A stretch of 64,000 nucleotides of DNA from Marinitoga aeolica (lineage in GTDB: Bacteria > Thermotogota > Thermotogae > Petrotogales > Petrotogaceae). The DNA lies in NCBI RefSeq assembly GCF_029910535.1, contig NZ_CP069362.1, positions 868,001-932,000 on the forward strand. The letters run 5' to 3'. Each line of letters begins with the position of its first letter. Positions within the stretch are counted from its first letter, which is position 1. Of the stretch, positions 1-8,814 are shown in pieces. The notes under the pieces were generated by a model. That model worked only from the letters and a program-made list of their open reading frames with translations, was not told the DNA's origin and did no database searches. The translations under genes were made by a program, and so were the position numbers.

Positions 1-13
1 TTATTTCAGACAT
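1..13 (-). CDS. possible start of a gene leaving the window
   Basis: An ATG on the minus strand at 13-11 is preceded, eight bases upstream, by a purine-rich AGAGAGG that could bind the ribosome. Only M-S-E-I can be read before the window ends, so no function can be assigned. It is listed only because the ribosome-binding site and start look plausible. Confidence 0.3.
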
Positions 14-457
14 AATGGAAACCTCTCTTTTATTTCAGCAATTTTGTTTTCAGTTATATAATACACTGTATTCCTTATCAATTATACCATAACTCACTTT
101 TTTTATATTATTATTTGATCACTTGATATATTAATTATAAATTTAAATATTGGAAATATAAGGTAAATTTTTTTATTTGTGTTGACTTCTTTTTTTTTTT
201 TTTGATATAATCGAAAAGAATATAAAAATACTATAATAACATTTTTTTAATAATCTTTTTGTTACTCTTTATAAAAATATCTATGGCGCCATAAATAAAA
301 ATAGTGTCTTCAAAGATTATGATGAAAAAATAAAAAAATTCTATAATAGCATTTTTTAATTTTTTTTATTTCTTTTTACAAAATATTATTGAATTATTTA
401 TAAATAAAATATAAAAAATAATATTAAATAAAAGATTGTCAAAAAGGGTGAAAGTTT
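14..457. other. AT-rich noncoding stretch with short repeats
   Basis: No gene is seen. The stretch has long T and A runs, two similar copies of a segment starting ctataata(a/g)catttttt (about 231 and 343), and a GC palindrome TATGGCGCCATA at 282-293. The same TGGCGCCA core recurs at 1071-1082. It probably holds the promoter of the gene at 458 and that of a divergent gene to the left, but no promoter stands out. Confidence 0.4.
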
Positions 458-1030
458 ATGGTAAATGATATAGAAAGTTACTCATTTAAAACAAAAATAA
501 TAATATTTTTTCATATTATTGCAATAACCTATGTAGAAATTACTTCCAGTATTTCATATTTTTGGGCTATAATGTTTCTTTTATATCTTATAGCAGTTTA
601 TATTGAAATAAAAGGCGATAAATCATTAAAATTCTATTTTAAATTTAATAATTTCACTATTATATTTAAAAATAAATTGCTTTTATTTATATTGATTTTT
701 TATCTTTTTGGAATATATATAAAGATTAAAAATTTTGATTTTAATGCTTTTTCTTCAATAGATTTAATGGCTATAACCTGGGCACCTATATACGAAGAAA
801 TATTATATAGATTAATAGTGATAGGTTTTTTGGAAATTATATTTAAAAGTAATAAGATAGTTTGTTTTATTTCAGCATTTATTTTTGCTATTGTTCATCA
901 ACAATATACATTGTTAGATGGAAAATTATTTATCTTTATATTTGCAATAATTAATTATTATTCATTTAAAAAATCTAAAACAATATATTCACCTATGCTT
1001 TATCATTTTCTCAATAATTCATTTTTTTAA
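458..1030 (+). CDS. CPBP family intramembrane metalloprotease
   Basis: A 190-residue, very hydrophobic protein with several membrane segments. It carries the signature of the CPBP (CAAX protease and bacteriocin-processing) family: EExxxR with E113, E114 and R118, a second-motif His at about 147 (IVHQQ) and a third His at about 183 (LYHFLNN). These residues are thought to bind the metal within the membrane in this family. Substrate is unknown; family members process prenylated proteins, bacteriocins or regulators. A GGGTGAAAG motif upstream supports the ATG at 458. The gene stands alone, flanked by two TGGCGCCA palindromes. Family membership is well supported, the role is not. Confidence 0.8.
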   Translation: MVNDIESYSFKTKIIIFFHIIAITYVEITSSISYFWAIMFLLYLIAVYIEIKGDKSLKFYFKFNNFTIIFKNKLLLFILIFYLFGIYIKIKNFDFNAFSSIDLMAITWAPIYEEILYRLIVIGFLEIIFKSNKIVCFISAFIFAIVHQQYTLLDGKLFIFIFAIINYYSFKKSKTIYSPMLYHFLNNSFF

Positions 1031-1070
1031 TAATTTTGTAAAAGATCTTTATAATTAATAATAATTAATT

Positions 1071-1082
1071 TCTGGCGCCAGA
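1071..1082. promoter_or_regulatory. TGGCGCCA palindrome upstream of a secreted protein gene
   Basis: A perfect 12-bp palindrome TCTGGCGCCAGA lies 28 bases before the start at 1111. A related palindrome TATGGCGCCATA is at 282-293. GC-rich palindromes are rare in this AT-rich DNA, so both may be binding sites for one regulator; this is inference. Confidence 0.3.
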
Positions 1083-1110
1083 TAAAAATCTAAAAATCAG
1101 GAGGGATTGT

Positions 1111-1530
1111 ATGAATAAACGTATTTTTATAGTATTTTTGGTAATTTTTGTAAGTTTAACAATTTTTTCAAATGGTGTAAAGTATTATGAAAATCAAAAA
1201 ACGATACTCCCAGAAGAACAATTAGTTATAAAATCAAATATTAATTCATATGGAAAAGTTATATATACATTAGTAAGAGAATTTGCTTATGTAGTTATAG
1301 AGGATCAAATGGAAAAAGCTTATCATGAAATCATTAGAATTGTTAAAAAAGATTATGAAGCTTATCTTGCCAAGAAAGCTGCTGAAGAAGAATATAACAG
1401 AAGAATTAGAGCCATTTTATCTCTTTTACAATATCCAGTAAAAAATACTCGTTCTACAACTATTTATGAAAATTATACCAGACTTACAGAGTATGACTCA
1501 ATTATCAGAAATAATGCAACTGTACAATAA
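1111..1530 (+). CDS. small secreted protein of unknown function
   Basis: A 139-residue protein with a clear N-terminal signal peptide: positive residues, then a hydrophobic core over about residues 5-20. The mature part is charged and probably helical, with a Lys/Glu/Ala-rich region near residues 75-100 that could form a coiled coil. I recognise no domain. A strong ribosome-binding site (AGGAGGG) stands six bases before the ATG. The gene ends shortly before a strong terminator, so it is probably transcribed alone. It is likely periplasmic or associated with the outer envelope. Confidence 0.65.
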   Translation: MNKRIFIVFLVIFVSLTIFSNGVKYYENQKTILPEEQLVIKSNINSYGKVIYTLVREFAYVVIEDQMEKAYHEIIRIVKKDYEAYLAKKAAEEEYNRRIRAILSLLQYPVKNTRSTTIYENYTRLTEYDSIIRNNATVQ

Positions 1531-1579
1531 AATTCTCGGAGTTTTTTCAGATATTACTGCAAAAACAAGCACAAAACAA

Positions 1580-1604
1580 CCCCTCTACGCTGGGCATAGA
1601 GGGG
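1580..1604. terminator. bidirectional intrinsic terminator
   Basis: An 8-bp GC-rich hairpin (CCCCTCTA / TAGAGGGG, 9-base loop) is followed by TTTTAT on the plus strand and by a T-rich stretch on the minus strand. It sits between two converging genes and can serve both. Confidence 0.85.
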
Positions 1605-1611
1605 TTTTATA

Positions 1612-3807
1612 TTATCCTTCCATCTTTTCTTTTAATTTTTTAGCAATAAATGTTGCAACGTGTGCTCCTTTTGTTCCTCTTCCAAATCCTGCGTCCATTC
1701 CGTTTTCTTTTGCTAAATCATCATTTAATTGAGTACCACCAACGATTAACAATATTTTATCCCTTACACCTTTTTCTATTGCTAATTGATGTAATTTTTT
1801 CATATTTTCCACATGGACATCGTTATGGGTAACAATCATTGAAGCAAGTATCGCCTGAGCACCAAATTCAATTGCAGCATCTATCATTTTTTCTGGTGGA
1901 ACACTGGTGCCAAGGTATTCATATTTAATTCCATATTTTTCTATACCGCCGTGTTTAATATCTAATATTTCCCTTATACCTACATTATGTTCATCATTAC
2001 CTACTGTACCAGCTACAACCTTAACTTTATGTTTTGCAAAGAAATCAAACAATTCATCATCTGACATAACTTCAGGTTTTTTAGGTAATACCAAATCATC
2101 TTTCTTTATTGCAAATGGAACTTTAGCTTTTAATTCAACATATGTTGCTTCTGTTGGATGAAGAACTGTTTTTGAAATAACCTGTGCATCTTCAAGTCCC
2201 ATTCTTTTACATATTTCAAGTGCTGCAGCTTCTGCATATTCCTCAGATTCAGGAATTGTCATATCTAATTGAATGTATCCATCATAGCTCCATTCCACTT
2301 CGGGTTTTATTAAATTATTTTCTTTATATTCTCTAATTTTTTCCAATCTCTTATATACGTTATCTTCTTCGTCAAGTTCATCGATATATTGTATTTTATC
2401 TGGGTTACATAATGTACATCCGCCTATTAAATCACATGGTTTTTCTAAACCTTCTGGAAGATTGTTGTATCCAAAGTGATGACAAACTGGAGCCATATAA
2501 TCCTTATCTCTTGGAACTACTGTTCCTGCTCCAATGCCGCCATCTTTCTTTCTTACTATACCATCGCCCATTCTTTCAGGATATTCTCCATTATCAACAA
2601 ACATTCCATTTTCTACTGCTTCAAAGTATCCTCCCATTTCAACTATTTCCTCAAGCATTAATATAGCTCTCATTTTTAATTCTCTTACTTTTTCTCTTAC
2701 ATTATCCCAATTTACCTGAACCATTTCTTTTATTCCATCAAGTGCTATTAATGTATGTTTAGCAGTTTCTACCCCTCTAATAGAATTAATATGCCATGGA
2801 ACATTTCTTCCTTCATCTGGAGTAATGGTTGATTGAATATCTGCTTTTGTTAATCTGGAAATTAGTGTATCCAATACATGTATTCTCGTTGCGTCAAATA
2901 AGTCAGATTCAATATATCTTGTATTCATTTGAGCTCTGAATTTATAATCTTTGAATAATTCTCTAATTGTTAATGCATATACAAAGTTTAATCTAAATTC
3001 TGGAGTTGGTGAAACTATTGGTGGAACTGTAGATAATGCTATATTTTCTTTTTTCATTCCAGCTTTTACTGAATATAATGAATTAATAGCATGTTGTACT
3101 AATAATTCTGGCATAACCTTCCATGCAAATTTAGCTGATGCATTAGCATTATGAGCACCATCAATTTGTAGCATGTTTGCTGATGCCATAATCTTTTTTG
3201 CTACAGCAGCATCAACAAATGATCTAATCATATTAATTCCTCTATATAACACGTTATATTGAGGATCTTGATGAGCTCCATTTACACCTTCTTCAGCAAA
3301 TAATACAGCTACTTCAGGACCAGCTACACCTGAAACATAACTATGGAAATTAATAGGTCTTCCTACTTCTTCTTCTATTAAATCAAGAGCCTTTCTTGAA
3401 GCTCTTAATTGTTTTCTTGTTATAGGGATACCACCTATACCTTCTGGTGTTCCTTCAATTAAACCGTCCATATGACTTTGTCCTAATGTTCTAATAACCA
3501 TAATATGGTCTGCACCATGCCATGCAGCCATTCTCATTCTTCTTATATCTTCCTCAAATCTACCAGAAGCAATTTCTGAAGTAATGACTTCTTGTGGTTG
3601 AGGATCTATATTTTTAAAATAATGTGCTGCAGGTAATGCAACAAAGTTTTTTAATGGTTTACTTACTTCATAATATTCAAAATCTCCTATTTTTGTCTTT
3701 GGAGGTAATTTTTCTCTCCATGTCCATCCTTTTCTTTTTGGTCTATATTTATCTAAATCTTTTAATATTTCTTCAACATTCAATTTTTTGTTTGGCTCTA
3801 ATTTCAT
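1612..3807 (-). CDS. oraE: D-ornithine 4,5-aminomutase, large subunit
   Basis: The 731-residue large subunit of the adenosylcobalamin- and PLP-dependent mutase that moves the terminal amino group of D-ornithine to give 2,4-diaminopentanoate. The C-terminal cobalamin-binding Rossmann domain carries the DxHxxG motif (D605, H607) that supplies the lower-axial His. The central part is the TIM-barrel mutase region. Its ATG overlaps the oraS stop as ATGA, so the two subunits are translationally coupled. It is the last gene of the ord-ortA-ortB-oraS-oraE operon and is followed by the terminator at 1580-1604. Length and gene order match the ornithine oxidative branch known from Clostridium sticklandii. 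The cofactor links this operon to the cobalamin genes near 46-48 kb. Confidence 0.95.
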   Translation of the reverse strand: MKLEPNKKLNVEEILKDLDKYRPKRKGWTWREKLPPKTKIGDFEYYEVSKPLKNFVALPAAHYFKNIDPQPQEVITSEIASGRFEEDIRRMRMAAWHGADHIMVIRTLGQSHMDGLIEGTPEGIGGIPITRKQLRASRKALDLIEEEVGRPINFHSYVSGVAGPEVAVLFAEEGVNGAHQDPQYNVLYRGINMIRSFVDAAVAKKIMASANMLQIDGAHNANASAKFAWKVMPELLVQHAINSLYSVKAGMKKENIALSTVPPIVSPTPEFRLNFVYALTIRELFKDYKFRAQMNTRYIESDLFDATRIHVLDTLISRLTKADIQSTITPDEGRNVPWHINSIRGVETAKHTLIALDGIKEMVQVNWDNVREKVRELKMRAILMLEEIVEMGGYFEAVENGMFVDNGEYPERMGDGIVRKKDGGIGAGTVVPRDKDYMAPVCHHFGYNNLPEGLEKPCDLIGGCTLCNPDKIQYIDELDEEDNVYKRLEKIREYKENNLIKPEVEWSYDGYIQLDMTIPESEEYAEAAALEICKRMGLEDAQVISKTVLHPTEATYVELKAKVPFAIKKDDLVLPKKPEVMSDDELFDFFAKHKVKVVAGTVGNDEHNVGIREILDIKHGGIEKYGIKYEYLGTSVPPEKMIDAAIEFGAQAILASMIVTHNDVHVENMKKLHQLAIEKGVRDKILLIVGGTQLNDDLAKENGMDAGFGRGTKGAHVATFIAKKLKEKMEG

Positions 3808-4178
3808 TTGTTATCGCCTCCGTGAACAAAAATTCTATCCACATCATCCCAATATTTTCCTGCAATTAAATCTCTTCCTGCTTGTATATAATCTATATTA
3901 TGTTCTTTAGCTATAGTATATACAATATTACCTGCACCTTTTCCTAATATATGTTTTTCAAAGAATTTATCAACTAATGCTTTAGCTTCCATACTGTTGA
4001 ATCCCATCCTAAGTAAAACAGATCTTTCAATTGATGGGGATGTATGTGTGGAAGCTAAATCAATCAAAGGATCTACAATCTTTTCAACTAAATCCCAGAA
4101 ATATTTATCTAATTCTTCATCTGTCATATTCATCAAATGTTTAGCTCTCTCTTCAAAATCTGATTTTCTTGGTTCCAT
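3804..4178 (-). CDS. oraS: D-ornithine 4,5-aminomutase, small subunit
   Basis: The 124-residue small subunit of ornithine 4,5-aminomutase, which pairs with OraE in a heterotetramer in characterised systems. The assignment rests on size, position directly before oraE, and sequence features of the family (R-E-R-S-V-L-R-M-G-type segment in the middle). The start ATG shares its A with the ortB stop (TAATG), and the end overlaps oraE by four bases. This tight packing implies coupled translation and a fixed subunit ratio. Confidence 0.92.
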   Translation of the reverse strand: MEPRKSDFEERAKHLMNMTDEELDKYFWDLVEKIVDPLIDLASTHTSPSIERSVLLRMGFNSMEAKALVDKFFEKHILGKGAGNIVYTIAKEHNIDYIQAGRDLIAGKYWDDVDRIFVHGGDNK

Positions 4179-5587
4179 TATAATACCTCCTCAATCAACT
4201 TTTTAACTTCTTCAGTTGATATTCTTAAATCTTCAGCAATAAACTTTAATTCTTTTTCAGAAAATTCTGTTTTTCCATATCTTTTTTTCAATTCTTTTAT
4301 ATATGATTTTCTTAATTTTTCTAATGGATATTTTATTACTCCAACTTTTGATGGATGATCAGGTAATACTATATTTTTCCCAGGGATATCTTCTTTTATA
4401 GGATCACCGAATTTTATTTCTATACCATTTTCTTTTGCAAAGGTTAATTGTGCTGAAGGTAATTTACCTGCACCAGTGTATTCTGTCTCATTAACAACAA
4501 TTATTTGATCTTCATCCATTTCCATAGCTAAAGCAAATGCTGCAGCTAAAGAAGTATTTCCAGCAGGTCCTCTTTGCATACCTTCAATATTAGCCAACAT
4601 TTCAGTTATATAGAAAACTTCACCTTGAGTAACTAAAACATATTCATCCATATATCTTAATGGTCTTGCTGCATTTCTTGGAACATCTGATCTATCTGGG
4701 AAAGTTGCAAAAGGAATCCCAAAACCAGTATGTCCAGTAGTGAATGATTTTTTATTAAAGTCATTATCTGATGCCATATGCAATCCGTGTAAATCAACAC
4801 TTGCACCAATTATTTTTGTATTAACAGCTCCTACTTTTTTCAAACCTCTAGCGGTTCCTGTTAAATTTCCACCACCAGCATGTGTGATAACTACTGCATC
4901 TGGATATTTTCCGAATTGATTCATAGATTGTTCTGCAATCTCATATCCTAGTGTTTCTACACCAGCAATACCAAAAGGAGTGTATAATGAAGCATTAAAA
5001 TAACCTGTTTCTTCAAGTAAAACTAAGAAATAGTAGAATAATTCAGGTCCAACACTTAATTGAACAACTTCAGCGCCATATGCTTCACAAGCTCTAGCTT
5101 TTTCTAAAATTTCTGGTTGTCCAACCCCTTTACTATCAAAACATTCTTGAACGATAATTGATCTCAAACCCCTTTTAGATGCTTGAGAAGCAACAGCAGC
5201 TCCATAATTTCCGCTAGTTGCTGCCATTACACCCTTATATCCTTGTATTTTTGCTCTATATGCACTTACAGATGCTCTTCTGTCTTTAAATGATCCAGAA
5301 GGATTAGTAGCTTCATCTTTTACAAAAATCCTTGCACCTTTTCCTTTTGGTGATATTTTTTTAATCAATTTATTTATATTTTTTAATTCAACTAAAGGTG
5401 TATTTCCAACACCAGTTTCAAGTTGTATTTTTCTTATTTCATCTATGGTATATCCTGCATCTTTCATCATTTCTTCATAATCAAAAGCTATCCCTTCAAC
5501 TTCATATTTGGTATAATCAACGCCTACAGATTTCTTCATTATTTCATTTTTTCTTGACATTACCGCATCATAACTCATATCTCTCAT
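4178..5587 (-). CDS. ortB: 2-amino-4-oxopentanoate thiolase, PLP subunit
   Basis: A 469-residue PLP-dependent protein of the threonine-synthase-like fold. With OrtA it cleaves 2-amino-4-oxopentanoate with CoA to alanine and acetyl-CoA, the last step of ornithine oxidation. The PLP-binding lysine lies in the NPSGSFKDRR segment near residue 95-105, and a glycine-rich phosphate-binding loop (HAGGGNLTG) follows near residue 237. The first Met overlaps the ortA stop as ATGA. The gene is fourth from the end of the operon's run and matches the usual ortB length. Confidence 0.93.
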   Translation of the reverse strand: MRDMSYDAVMSRKNEIMKKSVGVDYTKYEVEGIAFDYEEMMKDAGYTIDEIRKIQLETGVGNTPLVELKNINKLIKKISPKGKGARIFVKDEATNPSGSFKDRRASVSAYRAKIQGYKGVMAATSGNYGAAVASQASKRGLRSIIVQECFDSKGVGQPEILEKARACEAYGAEVVQLSVGPELFYYFLVLLEETGYFNASLYTPFGIAGVETLGYEIAEQSMNQFGKYPDAVVITHAGGGNLTGTARGLKKVGAVNTKIIGASVDLHGLHMASDNDFNKKSFTTGHTGFGIPFATFPDRSDVPRNAARPLRYMDEYVLVTQGEVFYITEMLANIEGMQRGPAGNTSLAAAFALAMEMDEDQIIVVNETEYTGAGKLPSAQLTFAKENGIEIKFGDPIKEDIPGKNIVLPDHPSKVGVIKYPLEKLRKSYIKELKKRYGKTEFSEKELKFIAEDLRISTEEVKKLIEEVL

Positions 5588-5889
5588 TCTTGATCACCTT
5601 CGATCATTTCCCTTAATTGTTTTCCAACTTGAAGCAATTCAATTACAGGTTTTCCAAAATTATGCTTATATTCTGGATATATTTCTTCTAATTTCCCTTC
5701 CACTTCTCTTCCTACTGGAGTTTCTATTTTTACAGTATCACCTATTTTTGCTTCATCATTTAATAGAAATCCTTTTATACGAATTTCCAGAGGAACACGT
5801 CTAGTGTCCTCTGGAAGATTACTTGCTCTTTGTTCTGGATTTAATCCTATAAAATATATTTGAACCCAATCGCCTTTTTTTGCAATCAT
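5584..5889 (-). CDS. ortA: 2-amino-4-oxopentanoate thiolase, small subunit
   Basis: The 101-residue partner of OrtB. It is recognised by its size, its start (a short lysine-rich N-terminus followed by a DWVQI beta-strand segment) and its invariable place between ord and ortB. It has no catalytic motif of its own that I can see; in the known system both subunits are needed for thiolase activity. A GGAGATGATGAA stretch before the ATG serves as ribosome-binding site, and the end overlaps ortB by four bases. Confidence 0.9.
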   Translation of the reverse strand: MIAKKGDWVQIYFIGLNPEQRASNLPEDTRRVPLEIRIKGFLLNDEAKIGDTVKIETPVGREVEGKLEEIYPEYKHNFGKPVIELLQVGKQLREMIEGDQE

Positions 5890-5900
5890 TTCATCATCTC

Positions 5901-6914
5901 CTATACAGTTAAATCTCCTATTAATGCTCTTGGAACTGGTAAATCTGCCATTGATAATAACCCTGACTCTGCTTCTATTACTGAAGGAATCATATTTGTT
6001 GCAACAGCGATTGTTCCTTTTCCGCCTGGAATTTCTGGTTTAATAGATAAATTTAAATTAGGATCTCCTATAATTTCTATATAATCTCCTGTATCTACAT
6101 TTTCCAATTCAGGTCTTACTTGTTGTGGATGTTTTAATTCAATAACCAATTTTCCATTCATATATGCTCTTGCTATGTGATTACATCCAGCAACCATTCC
6201 TGGTTCAACTCTTACATATTTTGTTTCTCTTAAAACATTTGAAACTATTGGCTCTCTGGTTTGCTCAATTTTATCAATATTCCATCCTAAAGCATCAGCA
6301 ATCATATAAATAGATTGTTCAAATCCAATGTGTCCAACAATTTTTCCTGATTTTAATCCTTCTTCAAATTCTTCTACTGTTGTTCCTACACCTTGTGTTT
6401 CCATAACTGTAGGTCCAAATGGAGATAAGTCATTAATTCTTGCAGCTTTTATCTGTTCTACGTTCAATGCTGCTCCTGATAATGCTAAAATCAATGTATC
6501 CAATACAAAACCCGGATTAATCCCTGTTCCTAAAATCGAAACCCCATATCTTCTTGCAATGCTATCCATTTCTTCCGCTTCATCTGGATGAGTATAGAAA
6601 GGATAAGACATTTCTTCTGCAATCGTTATAACGTTAATATGTTTTTTTACGGCTGTAATAATTTGTTCTTTTACAACTTCAACGAATGAATTTGTTGCGA
6701 TTACTACTAAATCTGGATTAGTTTCATCTAACATTCTTTCTGGTGAATCATAAACCTTTAAGCCGATTTCCCCTATTTCTAATAATTCTCCAACATCTTT
6801 TCCAACATATCTTGTATCATGAACTCCAACTAATTCTAATTCATACTTGGATAAAATATTTCTTGCTATGCCACTACCCATTGCGCCAAAACCCCATAAT
6901 GCTACTCTATACAT
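5901..6914 (-). CDS. ord: 2,4-diaminopentanoate dehydrogenase
   Basis: A 337-residue NAD(P)-dependent amino acid dehydrogenase that oxidatively deaminates 2,4-diaminopentanoate to 2-amino-4-oxopentanoate. The N-terminus has a Rossmann nucleotide-binding loop (GFGAMGSG, residues about 8-15) and the fold is that of dihydrodipicolinate reductase relatives. It is the first gene of the ornithine degradation operon. A strong ribosome-binding site (AAAGGAGGCG) supports the ATG at 6914. The leader of about 100 bases contains a 21-bp palindrome, and the promoter at 7020-7048 drives it. No ornithine racemase gene is seen nearby, so L-ornithine entry must be encoded elsewhere. Confidence 0.93.
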   Translation of the reverse strand: MYRVALWGFGAMGSGIARNILSKYELELVGVHDTRYVGKDVGELLEIGEIGLKVYDSPERMLDETNPDLVVIATNSFVEVVKEQIITAVKKHINVITIAEEMSYPFYTHPDEAEEMDSIARRYGVSILGTGINPGFVLDTLILALSGAALNVEQIKAARINDLSPFGPTVMETQGVGTTVEEFEEGLKSGKIVGHIGFEQSIYMIADALGWNIDKIEQTREPIVSNVLRETKYVRVEPGMVAGCNHIARAYMNGKLVIELKHPQQVRPELENVDTGDYIEIIGDPNLNLSIKPEIPGGKGTIAVATNMIPSVIEAESGLLSMADLPVPRALIGDLTV

Positions 6915-6981
6915 AGTAACGCCTCCTTTAAAGAATATTAATTTTATTGTGATTTTGCTAACAAAAAAGTTTTGTTTTTTT

Positions 6982-7002
6982 CATTTTTCAGTATGAAAAA
7001 TG
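6982..7002 (-). promoter_or_regulatory. 21-bp palindrome in the leader of the ornithine operon
   Basis: CATTTTTCA-gta-TGAAAAATG is a perfect inverted repeat (9-bp arms, 3-base centre) just downstream of the predicted transcription start. It lacks a T tail, so an operator or a leader hairpin is more likely than a terminator. Confidence 0.5.
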
Positions 7003-7019
7003 TAAATATCTACATATTA

Positions 7020-7048
7020 ATTTTATGAAATTTTTTTCATATAGTCAA
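7020..7048 (-). promoter_or_regulatory. ornithine operon promoter with an operator-like palindrome in its spacer
   Basis: On the minus strand a TTGACT -35 box (7043-7048) and a TAAAAT -10 box (7020-7025) are separated by exactly 17 bases. An 18-bp palindrome TATGAAA-tttt-TTTCATA (7024-7041) fills the spacer. Its length and TGAA...TTCA half-sites resemble the ARG box bound by ArgR-family repressors, a fitting regulator for an ornithine operon. The promoter is seen directly; the regulator is inferred. Confidence 0.75.
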
Positions 7049-7053
7049 ATACG

Positions 7054-7090
7054 CATACTCAAACATACTCATACATAAACGAGCATACTC
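7054..7090 (-). repeat. four heptamer repeats with 10-bp period upstream of the promoter
   Basis: Reading the plus strand, CATACTC occurs at 7054, 7064 and 7084, with a degenerate copy (CATAAAC) at 7074. The exact 10-bp spacing places all copies on one DNA face, just upstream of the -35 box. This looks like an activator-binding array; no known factor is recognised. Confidence 0.6.
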
Positions 7091-7150
7091 AATATTATTG
7101 TATCTATACGGATATAATCCATAATTTTAGCCAAATTTAAAGAAAAATAA

Positions 7151-7173
7151 TAGGTGATGCAAAGCATCACCTA
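7151..7173 (-). terminator. terminator of the seven-gene operon
   Basis: A 10-bp perfect hairpin (TAGGTGATGC / GCATCACCTA, 3-base loop) contains the stop codon of the MFS gene and is followed on the minus strand by TTATTTTTCTTT. Confidence 0.85.
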
Positions 7174-8400
7174 TTTAGCTTCATCAACTTTTATTAATAA
7201 TAATGCACCAACAATAAATAATATAGCTACACTTAAAACGCCAAATCTTGAATTTTTAGTAATTTGAGAAAAGAAACCTACTAAAAATGGACCTATTATA
7301 GCTGCAAATTTTCCAAAAATATTATAAAATCCAAAAAATTCAGCAGATTTGTTTTTTGGAATTAATTTGCCATACATTGATCTACTTAAAGCTTGAATAC
7401 CACCTTGAGATGTTGCAACAAGCATTGCTAAAATCCAAAAATCCACAGCTGTTTTAAGAAAATATCCATACATCGTAATAAATGTATATACTGCTATTCC
7501 AATAAACAACATACGTTTTACATTCCATTTTTGAGCTAATTTACCATATATTAATGCAAATGGAAAAGCTACAACCTGAGTTGCAAATAGGGCTAATAAC
7601 AATTGCGTAGTACCTATTCCCACGTCTTTACCATAAACTGTTGCCATTTTAATTATAGTTCCTACTCCATCTATATAAAAGAAGTAAGCCAATAAAAATA
7701 AAAAGATATTATTATATTTTTTTATCTCTTTAAATGTATTTACAAGCCTTTCAAAACTATCCTTAATAGGCGTTTGGGATTTTTTAATATAATGTTCTTG
7801 ATGAACATTTTTTAGTAGTGGAATAGTAAAAATTGCCCACCATAATGCAGTAATTATAAAAGCTAAACGCGTTGCTATTAGGGAATTAGAAAGACCTACA
7901 ATACCAGGTTTCATAATAATAGCCATACTTATTATAAAAGGAATTGTACTACCAATATATCCCCAAGCAAAACCGCTTGCTGAAATCCAATCCATTTTTT
8001 CATCAGTTGTGACATCAACTATCATAGAATCATAAAATATGTTAGCTCCAGCAAAGCCTATAGCAGAAAATATATAAATGATTAAGCATTGGAGCCAATC
8101 TCCTTCTCCTATGGTAGCCAATAAAAATGTTGATATTACCCCTAATAACCAAAAAAAAGTTAGAAATCTTTTTTTTACATTTTTATAATCGGCAATTGTT
8201 CCAAGAATAGGTGCTAATAACGCAACAATTATTGTAGCTATTGTATTACCATATCCCCAATAAGCCGTAGAAAGATATCCTTCAATATTTCTTGCTGCAA
8301 CTTCTTTAAAAAATATTGGTAGAACCGCAGTAGTCACAATCAAAGTATAAGCAGAATTAGCCCAATCATACATCACCCAACTTTTTTCTTTCTTTGTCAT
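7171..8400 (-). CDS. UMF1 (Atg22-like) family MFS transporter
   Basis: A 409-residue membrane protein with about 12 hydrophobic segments. The N-terminal YDWANSAY motif is typical of the UMF1/Atg22-like branch of the major facilitator superfamily, some of whose members export amino acids or other small molecules. An upstream in-frame extension of 23 residues exists, but the ATG at 8400 has a strong AGGAGGGG ribosome-binding site and fits the family's N-terminus, so I place the start there. It is the last gene of the operon that begins at 12724. It lies next to the ornithine operon but behind a separate promoter, so amino acid transport is only a guess. Confidence 0.85.
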   Translation of the reverse strand: MTKKEKSWVMYDWANSAYTLIVTTAVLPIFFKEVAARNIEGYLSTAYWGYGNTIATIIVALLAPILGTIADYKNVKKRFLTFFWLLGVISTFLLATIGEGDWLQCLIIYIFSAIGFAGANIFYDSMIVDVTTDEKMDWISASGFAWGYIGSTIPFIISMAIIMKPGIVGLSNSLIATRLAFIITALWWAIFTIPLLKNVHQEHYIKKSQTPIKDSFERLVNTFKEIKKYNNIFLFLLAYFFYIDGVGTIIKMATVYGKDVGIGTTQLLLALFATQVVAFPFALIYGKLAQKWNVKRMLFIGIAVYTFITMYGYFLKTAVDFWILAMLVATSQGGIQALSRSMYGKLIPKNKSAEFFGFYNIFGKFAAIIGPFLVGFFSQITKNSRFGVLSVAILFIVGALLLIKVDEAK

Positions 8401-8431
8401 CCTACCCCTCCTGATAATCCTTAGAATAATA

Positions 8432-8809
8432 TTAAACAGATAAAATAACATGAATTTTGTTTGATTCAAATATAAATTTTTTTAAAAGAATATTTTTAGA
8501 AAAAATATTTTCTGGAATATATAGATATAATCTATTCTTATCAATTTTTAAATATTTCGGGATTTTTTCTTGATTGATAAAATTAATTGGTAAATTATGT
8601 TCAAATGTATATATTCCAGATACTGTTTCTGGAGTTCCCGCTATTTTAATTGTATATTTAAACAATAACACCCTTATAATAATCATATTATCTACAAAGT
8701 TTATTTTTGTAGATAAATTAAAAATTTTTCTTAAAAATTCTGATGAAGAAAATTTTATTATTCCATTTAGAATATCCATAATGAAATCTTTGTCTATGAT
8801 TATTTCCAA
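8432..8809 (-). CDS. hypothetical protein
   Basis: A 125-residue protein that I do not recognise, rich in Ile, Phe and Lys, without a signal peptide or clear membrane segment. It appears to start at a TTG: an AAGGAG ribosome-binding site, overlapping the upstream gene's stop, sits eight bases before it and no better start follows. It shares a general pattern (short N-terminal helix, then beta-rich segments) with its upstream neighbour, so the two may be distant relatives or partners. It belongs to the operon containing the NtrC-type regulator and the TPR protein. Confidence 0.6.
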   Translation of the reverse strand: MEIIIDKDFIMDILNGIIKFSSSEFLRKIFNLSTKINFVDNMIIIRVLLFKYTIKIAGTPETVSGIYTFEHNLPINFINQEKIPKYLKIDKNRLYLYIPENIFSKNILLKKFIFESNKIHVILSV

Positions 8810-8814
8810 AATAT

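Noticed and set aside
1466-1732. 88-codon plus-strand frame overlapping the secreted protein gene and the end of oraE
   Set aside because: It runs through the terminator and against oraE, with no ribosome-binding site.
7054-7090. CRISPR-like reading of the repeated CATACTC units
   Set aside because: Units are only seven bases with a 10-bp period; no CRISPR repeat-spacer pattern or cas gene is present in the window.
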